From: Planctomycetota bacterium
GTDB lineage: Bacteria > Planctomycetota > UBA1135 > GCA-002686595
DNA: 64,000 bases
Assembly: GCA_022446815.1 (NCBI GenBank)
Contig: JAKVCD010000001.1
Span: 232,997 to 296,996 of the forward strand
Direction of reading: 5' to 3'
Part shown: positions 42,234 through 53,945 of the stretch, piece by piece
Layout of the letters: every line of letters begins with the position of its first letter
Position numbering within the stretch: the first letter of the stretch is position 1
Position numbers and translations under genes: made by a program
Notes under the pieces: model-generated
The model's input: only the letters and a program-made list of their open reading frames with translations
Databases searched by the model: none
What the model was told of the DNA's origin: nothing

Positions 42234-44570
42234 TCAGTCGATGTGCCCCATAAGGCGCAGCCGCTTCTCTCGGTCCGAGGCGAACAGCTTTATACCGCTA
42301 GCGAGGCTCTCTGGGTCGAGGTGTGCCTCTGCGACGATCTCGTCAACACTCCCGCCAGTGCGCCAGCGATCATCCCAGTCTGAGCTCATCGCGTAATGCT
42401 CCGCGATCTTGTGTGGTAACCACTGGTGCATGAGCTTGCGGGCCCCGTTAGTGATGACGGTTGAGTCGAGCCAGTCAGGCCGAGGGAGCACTGTGTCCTT
42501 GTATTCACGGCCGGCCAACTCAAAGAGCTCCCAAGAGACGGCTTGAACGATCTTTACGTTCGGCAAGGAGCCGTCATCGATCTGAGGGAGGAGGGAGTAG
42601 ACAGAGCGCGTCGTGCTCGTGCCTTGGACGATCAGGCAGCCCTCCTTGGGGCGCTCTGGGTCGTATTCGCGCAACACATACGCTCCCTTGGCGGCGTTCA
42701 TGTGAGAGGGGAGGCCTAAGGCCTCACGGTCAGGCGTCTCAAAGGCCGGTCGCGTCAGGTGTAGTGCGACGATGGGCGCGTCGCTCTCGAGGGCGGCCGC
42801 CAAAGAGGGCGCGACCTCGTTGTGCTCCCAGGGGTGCAGGTTGATCACGTGCCCCTCGGGGAAGAGCTGCGTTACGCCAGGCGCGAAGATGCCGAAGTGA
42901 GTGCGGCTGTCCTCAGCGGTCTCCGGGCCAGAGTGACCGACGACCCAAATGATCTTGCCAGTCTTGAGCGGGCAGTCTTGCGCGAGCTGGCTGAAGAGGC
43001 GCATAAGGCCATACTTCAGGTAGCTGAACGAGCCGTAGGTCGAGCAAGAGGACCAGTAGCCATCGAACTCCGCCTCAGGGTTGGACGACATGTTCACGGT
43101 GGCGATGCCAGCCGAGAGTCCAGCGTTGGTGAACTCGGTGATCTGCTGAGGCAAGAGCGCGCCCGCTGGGTTCGTCTCACGCTCGTACCAACCAAAGCCA
43201 GGCGTATCCCCGAAGGCTTTGGCGAAGCCGGAGATGGAGGTCGAGTCGGCGAGATCTGCGGAGCTCGCGAGCACAAGGGGCCTGCCCATGCGCTCTTTGG
43301 CGAGCGCATTCATCCAGGCGCCGAATTTAGAGAAGCCGTCCTTGTTGGCTGCCTTGGCTCCCGGTTCGACGAATAGCTCTGCGGGCAGCGCGTCCTGCGC
43401 AAGCCAAGAGCGGTCCGAGTGCATATTTCCATCGCCGGCGGGCAGGAAGCTCTCAGGCTCTGTGGGGACCGACTCGCCCAGCTCAACGAGCGTGTCGGAG
43501 AGGTACTCCACGAGGGCCTGGTCTGAACGGAGGACGCTCATGACTGTCTCAAGCCAGCCTCGCGTCTGCTCTCGGCAGGCGTCCTCGCCGGGATCGCTCT
43601 CGTCACCCTGGCCTTCGAAGTTCACTCCGTGTCGCTCAGCGAACTCCTCACGGCACTTCCAGAAGAGCTCAGAGTTTCGTCCGTGCGCCTTGCCGTGGCT
43701 TGGAGCATCAAACTTGTGGTAGCCGCGCCCCTTGCGCGTCTTCACCCAGACCATCCCAGGCAGGCCGCCCGCGTCGTCAGGGTGGCAGATCTCGAGGAGA
43801 GCCTTCGTGATCTCGCTGAAGTTCTCACCCTCTTCTGTCCCTGCGACGCGCCAGCCGTAGGGCTCAAACCAGTCACTCGGCGTACCCTTCACTACGGTGG
43901 AGTTGGCGAACTCGTCGATCCCATGATCGTTCCAATCCATGAGGTAGATCAGGTTCTCGCAGCCGAGCCCCCACGCGGAGTTCTTGACCTCATGGTGCGC
44001 ACCCGCCGAGTGCCCACCCTCGCCCTCCATTGCGAAGACTTTCGTGTCTCCTGCGCCGGCATGTTTGAGCGCCACAGCCTCACCGAGGGCAGCGGGCGCG
44101 CCGTGCCCAGAGGGGCCAGTGTTGAACTTGAAGAAGAGCGTCTTGCCCTCCATCTCAGCGTGCCCGGGGAGTCCGCCGTTGTGCCGCAGTTGAAGGAGGT
44201 CTTCCCAGTAAAGTGCTCGCTCCTCTGCGTCGGGGATGAGGTATCGCTCGTCGCCGGTCTGCTCAAAGCGGATCCGCAGAGCCTCGTTGTAGACAGCGAG
44301 CATGGCGTAGGTGCCTGGGTTGCAATGCCCGGCCACAAGGACGAAGCGATCCCCGAAGGCCAACTCAGGCCTCCGAACATCCCAGCGCATACCTGCTCCT
44401 AGTGTCGACGCGACGAGGAGCGGGACCTTCGAGCGTGAGCCCCCAGGGTGCCCGCTCTGACGCAGGTTCAACATCAGGTCGATGCACTGGTCGATGAGGT
44501 CGCCGGTCTTCTCCCAGTGGTGGAAGTTGTCGGCGAGCGACTCGTATGAGGGCTTATTCAGGGTCTGCAT
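42234..44570 (-). CDS. Transketolase-family thiamine diphosphate enzyme
   Basis: 778 residues, longer than usual transketolase (~660). The N-terminal PP domain starts LMLNLRQSGHPGGSRSKVPL and has AGHCNPGTYAML (His near the TPP) and GLPGHAEMEGKTLFFKFNTG. The TPP motif is FAMEGEGGHSAGAHHEVKNS...LIYLMDWNDHGID (GEG ... N). The Pyr domain has the catalytic Glu region in FTNAGLSAGIATVNM, and the C-terminal domain has WELFELAGREYKD. An extra ~100 acidic residues (about 300-400) separate the domains. It probably links pentose and triose phosphates, but the HCNPG motif and length set it apart; a 2-oxoacid dehydrogenase E1-like role is possible. Confidence 0.65.
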   Translation of the reverse strand: MQTLNKPSYESLADNFHHWEKTGDLIDQCIDLMLNLRQSGHPGGSRSKVPLLVASTLGAGMRWDVRRPELAFGDRFVLVAGHCNPGTYAMLAVYNEALRIRFEQTGDERYLIPDAEERALYWEDLLQLRHNGGLPGHAEMEGKTLFFKFNTGPSGHGAPAALGEAVALKHAGAGDTKVFAMEGEGGHSAGAHHEVKNSAWGLGCENLIYLMDWNDHGIDEFANSTVVKGTPSDWFEPYGWRVAGTEEGENFSEITKALLEICHPDDAGGLPGMVWVKTRKGRGYHKFDAPSHGKAHGRNSELFWKCREEFAERHGVNFEGQGDESDPGEDACREQTRGWLETVMSVLRSDQALVEYLSDTLVELGESVPTEPESFLPAGDGNMHSDRSWLAQDALPAELFVEPGAKAANKDGFSKFGAWMNALAKERMGRPLVLASSADLADSTSISGFAKAFGDTPGFGWYERETNPAGALLPQQITEFTNAGLSAGIATVNMSSNPEAEFDGYWSSCSTYGSFSYLKYGLMRLFSQLAQDCPLKTGKIIWVVGHSGPETAEDSRTHFGIFAPGVTQLFPEGHVINLHPWEHNEVAPSLAAALESDAPIVALHLTRPAFETPDREALGLPSHMNAAKGAYVLREYDPERPKEGCLIVQGTSTTRSVYSLLPQIDDGSLPNVKIVQAVSWELFELAGREYKDTVLPRPDWLDSTVITNGARKLMHQWLPHKIAEHYAMSSDWDDRWRTGGSVDEIVAEAHLDPESLASGIKLFASDREKRLRLMGHID

Positions 44571-44911
44571 CGTAAATGTCTTATCTCATCAGGCGGCGAG
44601 CGCTCAGGTGGGTGACTCGGTCTCTAGGCCTTAGCTTGAGAGTTTGATCAATCACCTAGAACATCGCGATTATAGCCAGGGCAAATCAGCCTCGGCAGAG
44701 ATGTGGTCAAAGGTGGCACAAAGTTCGCGCCATATGACCCAAAAGAGGGCCTGTCAGGCTTCATTCAGCAGGCGCTGCGCAAGGCCGCGCGTGATCGCTG
44801 TTGAGGCTACGGCCCTTGTCTAGAACTCGTTAAGGGGCGAGGGCGGCGGCAGGAGTCGATCTTGGTGACGTCCTCATCTAGGTGCACGCCCTCAATCGAC
44901 GAGACACGTGC
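44571..44911 (-). promoter_or_regulatory. Intergenic region with candidate transketolase promoter
   Basis: A 341-bp gap upstream of the transketolase-like gene. On the minus strand a perfect -10 box TATAAT lies at 44674-44669, about 100 nt before the ATG; the expected -35 position reads TGCCGA, a weak match. The rest (44675-44911) shows no gene or repeat I can support. Confidence 0.4.
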
Positions 44912-46093
44912 TCACTCACGCCAGAACCTGTCGAGCTTGTCGAAAGAGCTCTGTCGAGTGCGCCAGCCGCCCCAGCGGCGATAGGAGCGATAGAGCTCGC
45001 GGGCAGCAACCTGCTCCTCCTCAATGGGGAGCTCGACACGTCGCAGCGCGCGTAAGACCGTCGGCCAGAGCCTGCGTTCGACCTCGCGGGAGGCATCAAC
45101 GCGTCCGAGGGAGGCTAGCGCGTTGATCGCTAGACAAGCCTTCACCTCACCGTCCTCTTCGCGCTCTAGCTGGTCTAAGAGAAGCATGATGACGTCTTCA
45201 TCGCCGACCTTCCAAGCGCCGCGCGCCGCAGCGAGCCTGACCGCAGGGTCTTCGTCCTCGACCCTATCGAGCCACGTGAGCATCGTGTCAAGCTCGAGTG
45301 TCCGCTCCATCCGAGCGAAGGCCCAAGAGGTGAGGTCTTCTACAGACCGGGACTCCTCCAGCCACCTCTGCCAGTCGAGGTCTCCTGTCTCTCGCATGCA
45401 GTCAAAGATGACTGCCCAGCCGACGAAGTGGACGATCACGTTCTCCCGCACGCTGTGGTCTTGCCTAGAGGTGAGCGAGAGCAGTCGATCGAGCTCTGCT
45501 TTAGTGGGCCGCTCCTCTTGAAGCTCAACCCAGGGCCAGAAGGAGAATCCATCAACGACCCAGCGCCCCTCTCGTTCGATGCCGTCACCCATGATCGCGG
45601 CGACGCCCTCTTCAAACCAGAGCGGTAGAGACAGCCCGAGCTCGGCGACGCGGGCGTGGACGAGCTCGTGGACAGCCGTGCCAGTCGCCGGTGTAGCGAC
45701 GAAGATCCCGGAGGGTGAGAACAGCCCGCCGCCTCCGCCGGCGTGGAAGGCGGGGACGACAGTGGCGCCGATTCCTTCGACCACCTCTACGACACCTTCT
45801 TCACCGGTGATCGTGCCCCGGTTGCCGGATTGCAGGTCAACAGAGCCGCTGATCGCGTGCACATCCACCTTGTCAACAAACGGCCCGAAGACATCTTCGA
45901 CAGCGATGAAGGCTGCGTCAAAGGCCCCGCAGTAGGCCTCATTGTCGACGGTTGAACCGTCCTCGACGTAGAGAGTCCAGCCCTCGTAATCGCCTGCAGG
46001 GACCCAGGAGGTGCAACTCGTAAGGGTCAAAGCGGCGAGGGTCGCGCAGGCGCTCAGGAGCGGCGTGTGCTGGGTGTGTCGTTTACGGGGCAT
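44912..46093 (-). CDS. Lipoprotein gluzincin metalloprotease (peptidase MA-like) with HEAT-type repeats
   Basis: 393 residues. Lipobox LTLTSC (Cys27). The zinc motif is AVHELVHARV (H142, E143, H146) followed 15 residues on by LWFEEGVAA, where Glu161/Glu162 is the third ligand; this HExxH...[W/F]xxEG pattern is that of peptidase MA-like gluzincins. The C-terminal ~130 residues hold HEAT-like helical pairs (EDPAVRLAAARGAWKVGDED, EEDGEVKACLAINALASLGR). It is a secreted or outer-leaf protease with a protein-binding tail. Transcribed opposite to the small acidic gene at 46209, 115 bp away. Confidence 0.7.
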   Translation of the reverse strand: MPRKRHTQHTPLLSACATLAALTLTSCTSWVPAGDYEGWTLYVEDGSTVDNEAYCGAFDAAFIAVEDVFGPFVDKVDVHAISGSVDLQSGNRGTITGEEGVVEVVEGIGATVVPAFHAGGGGGLFSPSGIFVATPATGTAVHELVHARVAELGLSLPLWFEEGVAAIMGDGIEREGRWVVDGFSFWPWVELQEERPTKAELDRLLSLTSRQDHSVRENVIVHFVGWAVIFDCMRETGDLDWQRWLEESRSVEDLTSWAFARMERTLELDTMLTWLDRVEDEDPAVRLAAARGAWKVGDEDVIMLLLDQLEREEDGEVKACLAINALASLGRVDASREVERRLWPTVLRALRRVELPIEEEQVAARELYRSYRRWGGWRTRQSSFDKLDRFWRE

Positions 46094-46155
46094 GGATCTA
46101 GAACGTGGGCGACGAGCACTCCACGTGTGCCGCTATCATAGCTCTACACCTTCGA

Positions 46156-46170
46156 TGGACCGATGGTCCA
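46156..46170. promoter_or_regulatory. 15-bp perfect palindrome upstream of the deo operon
   Basis: TGGACC-gat-GGTCCA, 38 bp before the ATG at 46209 and 62 bp before the divergent protease ATG. It is a candidate operator for a dimeric repressor controlling the small acidic protein and deo genes. Only one copy is seen here. Confidence 0.4.
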
Positions 46171-46208
46171 AGCAGAACCCATACAAGGCTTAAGGAACAG
46201 ATACCCCC

Positions 46209-46433
46209 ATGGCAGATTTCCGCCTCGAGCTCGACGCCCCGAACAACATCGTCCTCGTGATGGTCACAGAGGATGACGGTTCGGAGGTCGACTACCAGTT
46301 TGACTTTGACCCCAACACCGGGCGTTGGGAGTTCGCCGAGCGCGACCTCCTCGAACGCGACTTCGGCGATGACTGGGTCAATGACTTTGAGGACGCAGTC
46401 GAGAAGATGATCCAGGAGGCGGTGCAGGGCTAG
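46209..46433 (+). CDS. Small acidic protein, first gene of the deo operon
   Basis: 74 residues, very acidic, no signal peptide. It contains GRWEFAERDLLERDFGDDW, paralogous to GRYTFEEVDVLAMDFGDEF of the protein at 33900-34139 (13 of 19 positions identical or similar). ATG 46209 has AAGGAA upstream. The deoB start is 14 bp after its stop, so it is probably cotranscribed with deoB-deoA-nupC-punA, and may regulate or cap that pathway; function unknown. Confidence 0.75.
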   Translation: MADFRLELDAPNNIVLVMVTEDDGSEVDYQFDFDPNTGRWEFAERDLLERDFGDDWVNDFEDAVEKMIQEAVQG

Positions 46434-46447
46434 CCCTGCGGGACCTC

Positions 46448-47629
46448 TTGGCACGGGCCTTCGTCCTAGTTCTCGATAGTCTTGGCGTCGGAGCTCTGCC
46501 CGACGCCGAGGGCACAGGCGATGAGGGCGCTCACACTCTCGACCACCTCGTTGAGGCGAACGGCGGACTCGACGCGCCGAGGCTCGTCGAGCTGGGCCTA
46601 GGGTGTATTGAGGGGGTAGCGAGCCTCCCGCGACCGAACTCTCCGGCCGCTGCTTTTGGGCGCTGCGCAGAGCGCTCCCCAGGGAAGGACACTTCCACCG
46701 GCCACTGGGAGATGATGGGCTGCCCACTCGACTTCTCCTTCCCTGTGTTCCCCGACGGCTTCGGGCCGGAGGTGCTCGAGCCCTTCATCGAGCGGGCTGG
46801 CTTGGACGGAGTCCTCGGGAACAAGGCCGCCTCAGGGACTGAGATCCTCAAGGAGCTCGGTGAAGCGCACATTGAGACTGGCCACCCGATCGTCTACACG
46901 AGCGCTGACAGCGTGTTTCAGGTCGCTTGTCACGAGGAGCACTTCGGGCTGGAGCGCTTGTACGAGATCTGTCGCACTGCGCGAGAGCTGCTCGATCCAT
47001 TAGGCGTCGGCCGCGTCATCGCGCGCCCCTTCATTGGCTCAGACGGCGACTGGCAGCGCACCTACAACCGGCGAGACTTCTCCCTTCTCCCGCCGAAAGA
47101 GACCGTCTTAGATCGGCTCGCTGCAGCCGGCCAGCCGGTCATAGGCGTCGGCAAGATCGAAGACATCTACGCTGGTCGCGGGGTCACAGAGTCCATCCAC
47201 ACAGAGGGCAACCTCGACGGTATGGCGCGCTTCACCGAGCGCGCCGTCGACATGGAGGAGGGGCTCTTGTTCATCAACCTCGTCGACTTCGACATGCTCT
47301 ATGGGCACCGCCGGGATGCGACCGGTTATGCCCGCGCGCTCGAGGTCTTCGATGAGCAGCTGCGCCGCTTTGAGGAGGGCCTGCGCCCTGGCGACCTCGT
47401 GATGCTGACGGCGGATCACGGAAACGACCCAACCTTCTTGGATGGCACGGACCACACGCGAGAGTACGTCCCCGTCCTTGCCTATGGGCCAGGCCTCACG
47501 CCGGGCCTAGATCTTGGGACGCGCTCCAGCTTCGCGGACATGGGCGCCACGGTAGAAGAGCACCTAGGCTTAACGCCCGCCGCGCCGGGCTCGTCCTTCC
47601 TTAAGGAGCTCAACGGGATCGTCGCCTGA
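46448..47629 (+). CDS. deoB: Phosphopentomutase
   Basis: 393 residues with a TTG start. It interconverts ribose- or deoxyribose-1-phosphate and the 5-phosphate. Alkaline-phosphatase-superfamily metal motifs: FVLVLDSLGVGALPDAEGTG, the nucleophile segment SPGKDTSTGHWEMMG with Thr, NLVDFDMLYGHRRDATGYA, VMLTADHGNDPT and DGTDHTREYVP. These are the standard DeoB signatures. Second gene of the nucleoside operon; 10 bp before deoA. Confidence 0.95.
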   Translation: MARAFVLVLDSLGVGALPDAEGTGDEGAHTLDHLVEANGGLDAPRLVELGLGCIEGVASLPRPNSPAAAFGRCAERSPGKDTSTGHWEMMGCPLDFSFPVFPDGFGPEVLEPFIERAGLDGVLGNKAASGTEILKELGEAHIETGHPIVYTSADSVFQVACHEEHFGLERLYEICRTARELLDPLGVGRVIARPFIGSDGDWQRTYNRRDFSLLPPKETVLDRLAAAGQPVIGVGKIEDIYAGRGVTESIHTEGNLDGMARFTERAVDMEEGLLFINLVDFDMLYGHRRDATGYARALEVFDEQLRRFEEGLRPGDLVMLTADHGNDPTFLDGTDHTREYVPVLAYGPGLTPGLDLGTRSSFADMGATVEEHLGLTPAAPGSSFLKELNGIVA

Positions 47630-47639
47630 GAGGATCACC

Positions 47640-48935
47640 ATGATCGACCCTAGAGAGCTCTTAGCGATCAAGCGCGACGGCGGCGCGCTCACTGCCGCAC
47701 AGTCTGCTGAGCTCCTCGACGCTTACACCCGAGGAGACGTGGCCGACTATCACGCCGCGGTGCTCCTCACCTCGATCTTCATACACAGCATGACCGACAA
47801 AGAGCTCGCGGGCTGGACGCGAGGGATGATCGGGACAGGTCGCACGCTCTCTTTTGAGACAGACCGACCGAAGGTCGACAAGCACTCTACAGGTGGCGTC
47901 GGAGACAAGGTCTCTCTGCCTCTCGCTCCGGCTCTCGCAGCCTGCGGCTGCGCAGTCCCAATGATCTCCGGTCGCGGGCTCGGTCACACGGGCGGAACCC
48001 TAGACAAGCTCGAGGCGATCCCTGGCCTGCGCACAGAGTTCGACGCTGAAGAGCTCCAAGGGCTGCTCGACTCCGCCGGCTTCTTCGTAGCAGCGCAGAC
48101 GGCAGACCTCGTCCCAGCAGACAAGCTGCTCTACGCGCTGCGCGACGTCACAGGCCTCGTGGCTTCACCGCCGCTCATCTCAAGCAGCATCCTCTCGAAG
48201 AAGCTCGCCGAAGGCCTCGACGCCCTCGTCCTCGACGTGAAGGTTGGGAGTGGGAGCTTCCTCACCAACCAAGAGATGGCCAACGAGGTCACTAGGCGCA
48301 TGCATGTCATCGCCTCCGACTTCCAGCTTCCGATGACGATCTTCCGGACCTCGATGAAGGCGCCGCTTGGTTGCGCGGTCGGACACACGCTCGAGGTCGC
48401 TGAGAGCCTGGAGTGCCTGCGCGGCGGCGGCCCGGACGACCTCCGCGAGCTGGTCACTCTCTTAGGTGGCGAGCTCCTCCGTCTCTCGGGGGTGGCGAGT
48501 AGCGAGGAGGGGGGACGAGCGAAGATCGAGTCTGCCCTAGACAGCGGCCGAGCGCTCGCAGCCTTTGAAGCTGGGGTTCAGGCGCAAGGTGGAGACGTCG
48601 CCGCCCTCGAAGCTGAGGGGGGTCTCCCGGCCGCGCCGGACCTCGAACATCTCTGCGCGGACACGGCCGGCTACGTCAACTTCACGGACTGTGCTGCGAT
48701 CGGTCGCGCCGTCGGGTCCCTCGGCGGCGGTCGCACACACCTTGGGGACGAGATCGACATGGGCGTCGGCCTCGTCCTCACTAAGCGGCAAGGCGACCGT
48801 GTGGATGCAGGTGAGCCTCTCTGCGCCATCCACCACAGGGGCGGGGTGGGCTTGGAAGAGGCCTGCTCCCAGCTCTTGGCTGCGATCGAGGTGGTGGACT
48901 CCCCAGAAGTCGAGCCGCTCGTCCTCGACGGGTGA
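47640..48935 (+). CDS. deoA: Thymidine / pyrimidine-nucleoside phosphorylase
   Basis: 431 residues. It cleaves thymidine or other pyrimidine nucleosides with phosphate to base plus (deoxy)ribose-1-phosphate. Seen: PKVDKHSTGGVGDKVSLPLA (phosphate and glycine-rich site), PMISGRGLGHTGGTLDKLEA, DVTGLVASPPLISSSILSKK and DVKVGSGSFL. ATG 47640 has GAGAGGA upstream. The length matches DeoA/PyNP; the two cannot be told apart here. The operon continues 25 bp later with the transporter. Confidence 0.95.
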   Translation: MIDPRELLAIKRDGGALTAAQSAELLDAYTRGDVADYHAAVLLTSIFIHSMTDKELAGWTRGMIGTGRTLSFETDRPKVDKHSTGGVGDKVSLPLAPALAACGCAVPMISGRGLGHTGGTLDKLEAIPGLRTEFDAEELQGLLDSAGFFVAAQTADLVPADKLLYALRDVTGLVASPPLISSSILSKKLAEGLDALVLDVKVGSGSFLTNQEMANEVTRRMHVIASDFQLPMTIFRTSMKAPLGCAVGHTLEVAESLECLRGGGPDDLRELVTLLGGELLRLSGVASSEEGGRAKIESALDSGRALAAFEAGVQAQGGDVAALEAEGGLPAAPDLEHLCADTAGYVNFTDCAAIGRAVGSLGGGRTHLGDEIDMGVGLVLTKRQGDRVDAGEPLCAIHHRGGVGLEEACSQLLAAIEVVDSPEVEPLVLDG

Positions 48936-48960
48936 GGTGTTGGGAATCTAGGCTGGCCGC

Positions 48961-50208
48961 ATGTTGATCCTCCGCGGACTCATGGGGCTCGCCTTCTTCG
49001 TCGCCTTAGCCTGGCTCATGTCGAGCGACCGCAAGCGCTTCCCCACACGGGTCGTCCTCGGCGGCTTGTTGATGCAGCTCATCCTGGCCTGGTTCTGCCT
49101 CAAGACGACTGTGGGCGTCAGCGTCTTCGAGGCGATCGCTGGCTTTGTCACCAAGCTCATCTCTATGGCCAAGCCAGGGACAGAGCTCGTCTTTGGAGGC
49201 CTCGCCACTCCGGACTTCTCTGAGGGCGGCTGGGGATATGCGTTCGCGTTCGCGAGCGATGGTCTCCCAGTGATCCTCTTCTTCAGCGCGCTTATGGCGA
49301 TCCTTTACCACGCAGGGATCATGCAGCGACTCATCTACCTCCTCGCGCGCGTCATGAGCTCCTTTATGGGCGTGAGCGGTGCTGAGTCTATGGCGATGGC
49401 GGCGAATGTCTTCGTCGGTCAGACCGAGGCGCCATTAGTCGTGAAACCATACATCGCGGGGATGACTCGCTCGGAGCTGAACGCGCTCATGACCGGGGGT
49501 TTCTCCACGATCGCTGGGTCTGTCCTCGCGGTGTACCTCGGCCTCCTCGGCGAAGAGTACGGGCCACACCTCTTGACTGCTTCGGTGATGAGTGCGCCGG
49601 CCGCCTTCCTCATCGCGAAGGTTATGCTCCCGGAGTCAGAGGTCTCAGCGACGGGGTCTGGGGTCGAGCTGAAGATCGAGCGCACAGCCTCGAATACGAT
49701 CGAGGCCGCGGCCAACGGCACGAGCGACGGCCTCAAGCTCTGGTTGAACGTCGTCGCGATGCTGATCGCCTTTATGGGTCTCGTGGCCCTCGTCGACTGG
49801 CTCCTTGGGGCGGCAGTCGACGGCCTCTCGCTCAACACGATCTTTAGCTGGGTCTTCTCTCCGGTCGCTTGGATGATGGGCGTCGAGAGTTGGAACGACT
49901 GCCAGCTAATGGGCTCCCTCCTCGGCACGAAGGTCGCGGTGAACGAGTTCATCGCCTTCAACGGAATGTTGGAGATCTTGGGCGGGACAGCAGAGGGGTC
50001 CTTCCAGTCGCCACGCACCGCGAAGATGGCAGCCTACGCCCTCTGCGGCTTCGCGAACTTCGCCTCTATCGGCATCCAAATAGGCGGCATCTCTCCGCTC
50101 GCGCCAGAGCGCAAGCCGCTCATCTCCAGCCTCGCGCTGCGCGCGATGCTCGGTGGCGCATTCGCCTCGTGGATGACCGCAACCGTGGCGGGGATGTTCT
50201 TAGATTGA
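48961..50208 (+). CDS. nupC: Concentrative nucleoside transporter (NupC/CNT family)
   Basis: 415 residues with about eight membrane helices. CNT signatures: FVGQTEAPLVVKPYIAGMTR (the GQTEAPL motif that binds nucleoside and Na+/H+), ELNALMTGGFSTIAGSVLAVY, LLGTKVAVNEFIAFN and YALCGFANFASIGIQIGGIS (a second conserved core). It imports nucleosides using an ion gradient. The TGA stop overlaps the ATG of punA (TGATG), so coupled. The position between deoA and punA fits a salvage operon. Confidence 0.95.
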   Translation: MLILRGLMGLAFFVALAWLMSSDRKRFPTRVVLGGLLMQLILAWFCLKTTVGVSVFEAIAGFVTKLISMAKPGTELVFGGLATPDFSEGGWGYAFAFASDGLPVILFFSALMAILYHAGIMQRLIYLLARVMSSFMGVSGAESMAMAANVFVGQTEAPLVVKPYIAGMTRSELNALMTGGFSTIAGSVLAVYLGLLGEEYGPHLLTASVMSAPAAFLIAKVMLPESEVSATGSGVELKIERTASNTIEAAANGTSDGLKLWLNVVAMLIAFMGLVALVDWLLGAAVDGLSLNTIFSWVFSPVAWMMGVESWNDCQLMGSLLGTKVAVNEFIAFNGMLEILGGTAEGSFQSPRTAKMAAYALCGFANFASIGIQIGGISPLAPERKPLISSLALRAMLGGAFASWMTATVAGMFLD

Positions 50209-51014
50209 TGACGGCGAGTCAGGACGAGCGCGCGCGGCTCCTAGAGAGCTTGGGCGGGGCGGGGGCTGGCGAGGCCCGCGTCGCGATCGTCCTCGGCAGC
50301 GGGCTGGGACCGCTGGCGGACGAGGTCGTGGGAGCGAAGAGCCTCCCATATGAAGAGCTCACAGGCATGCCAGCGAGCGCGGTCCCAGGTCACGCGGGGC
50401 GGCTCGTTCTAGGGGAGCTCTCGGGTGTCCCTGTAGTCTTACAGCAAGGTCGCTGCCACCTCTATGAGGGGCGCACCGCAGAGGAGGCCTCTCGTTGTGT
50501 CAGCTGCCTCGCCGAGCTCGGCGTGGGCGTTGTTCTTCTGACGAACGCTGCCGGTGGCCTCCACTCAGAGTGGCCGGTCCCGTCGCTGATGCGCATCACA
50601 GACCACATCAACATGCAGGGGGTGACGCCGCTCACAGCTTCAGAGCGCGGCTACGGCTCTCCCTACGACCTCGAGCTCGGCTCCTTGATCGACGCGGCCG
50701 CGGCGGACGTGGCGGTCGAGCTGCAGACCGGAGTTTATGCCGCCCTTCCGGGGCCGACCTATGAGACTCACGCCGAGGTCCGCATGCACGGGCGCTTCGG
50801 GGCGGACGCGGTGGGCATGAGCACTGCGCAAGAGGCGCTCGCAGCTCACGCAGCGGGCGCGAAGGTCGCAGGGATCAGCTGCATCACGAACTACGCTGCC
50901 GGTCTGAGCGACGTAGAGCCGAACCACGAGGAGGTAGTCGAGGCGGGCTTAGAGGCCAGCGCTCGCTTCGCCCTCCTGATCAAGGCCGCGCTCTCGCGCT
51001 TGGACAAGGTCTGA
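50208..51014 (+). CDS. punA: Purine nucleoside phosphorylase (PunA/PNP-II type)
   Basis: 268 residues from ATG 50208. It splits purine (deoxy)nucleosides with phosphate. Motifs: VAIVLGSGLGPLADEV, VPGHAGRLVLGEL, GRCHLYEGRTAEEA, LTNAAGGL, ALPGPTYETHAEVRMHGRFG, ADAVGMSTAQEALAAHAAG and CITNYAAGLSD. These are trimeric PNP signatures. The frame is open upstream to 49869 inside nupC; that part has no PNP homology. It ends 1 bp before the convergent M14 peptidase gene. Confidence 0.95.
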   Translation: MTASQDERARLLESLGGAGAGEARVAIVLGSGLGPLADEVVGAKSLPYEELTGMPASAVPGHAGRLVLGELSGVPVVLQQGRCHLYEGRTAEEASRCVSCLAELGVGVVLLTNAAGGLHSEWPVPSLMRITDHINMQGVTPLTASERGYGSPYDLELGSLIDAAAADVAVELQTGVYAALPGPTYETHAEVRMHGRFGADAVGMSTAQEALAAHAAGAKVAGISCITNYAAGLSDVEPNHEEVVEAGLEASARFALLIKAALSRLDKV

Positions 51015-51015
51015 T

Positions 51016-53877
<2,862 letters not shown>

Positions 53878-53945
53878 AGGTGGACCAAGCTACCCCCGAT
53901 GAGGGTGTGATCCAAAGCGCCGCGCGCAACCTCTTTAGACGGCCA

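Noticed and set aside
44639..44650. AGAGTTTGATCA, identical to the start of 16S rRNA genes (27F site)
   Set aside because: The next bases (ATCACC) do not continue the 16S sequence and no other rRNA helix follows; chance match.
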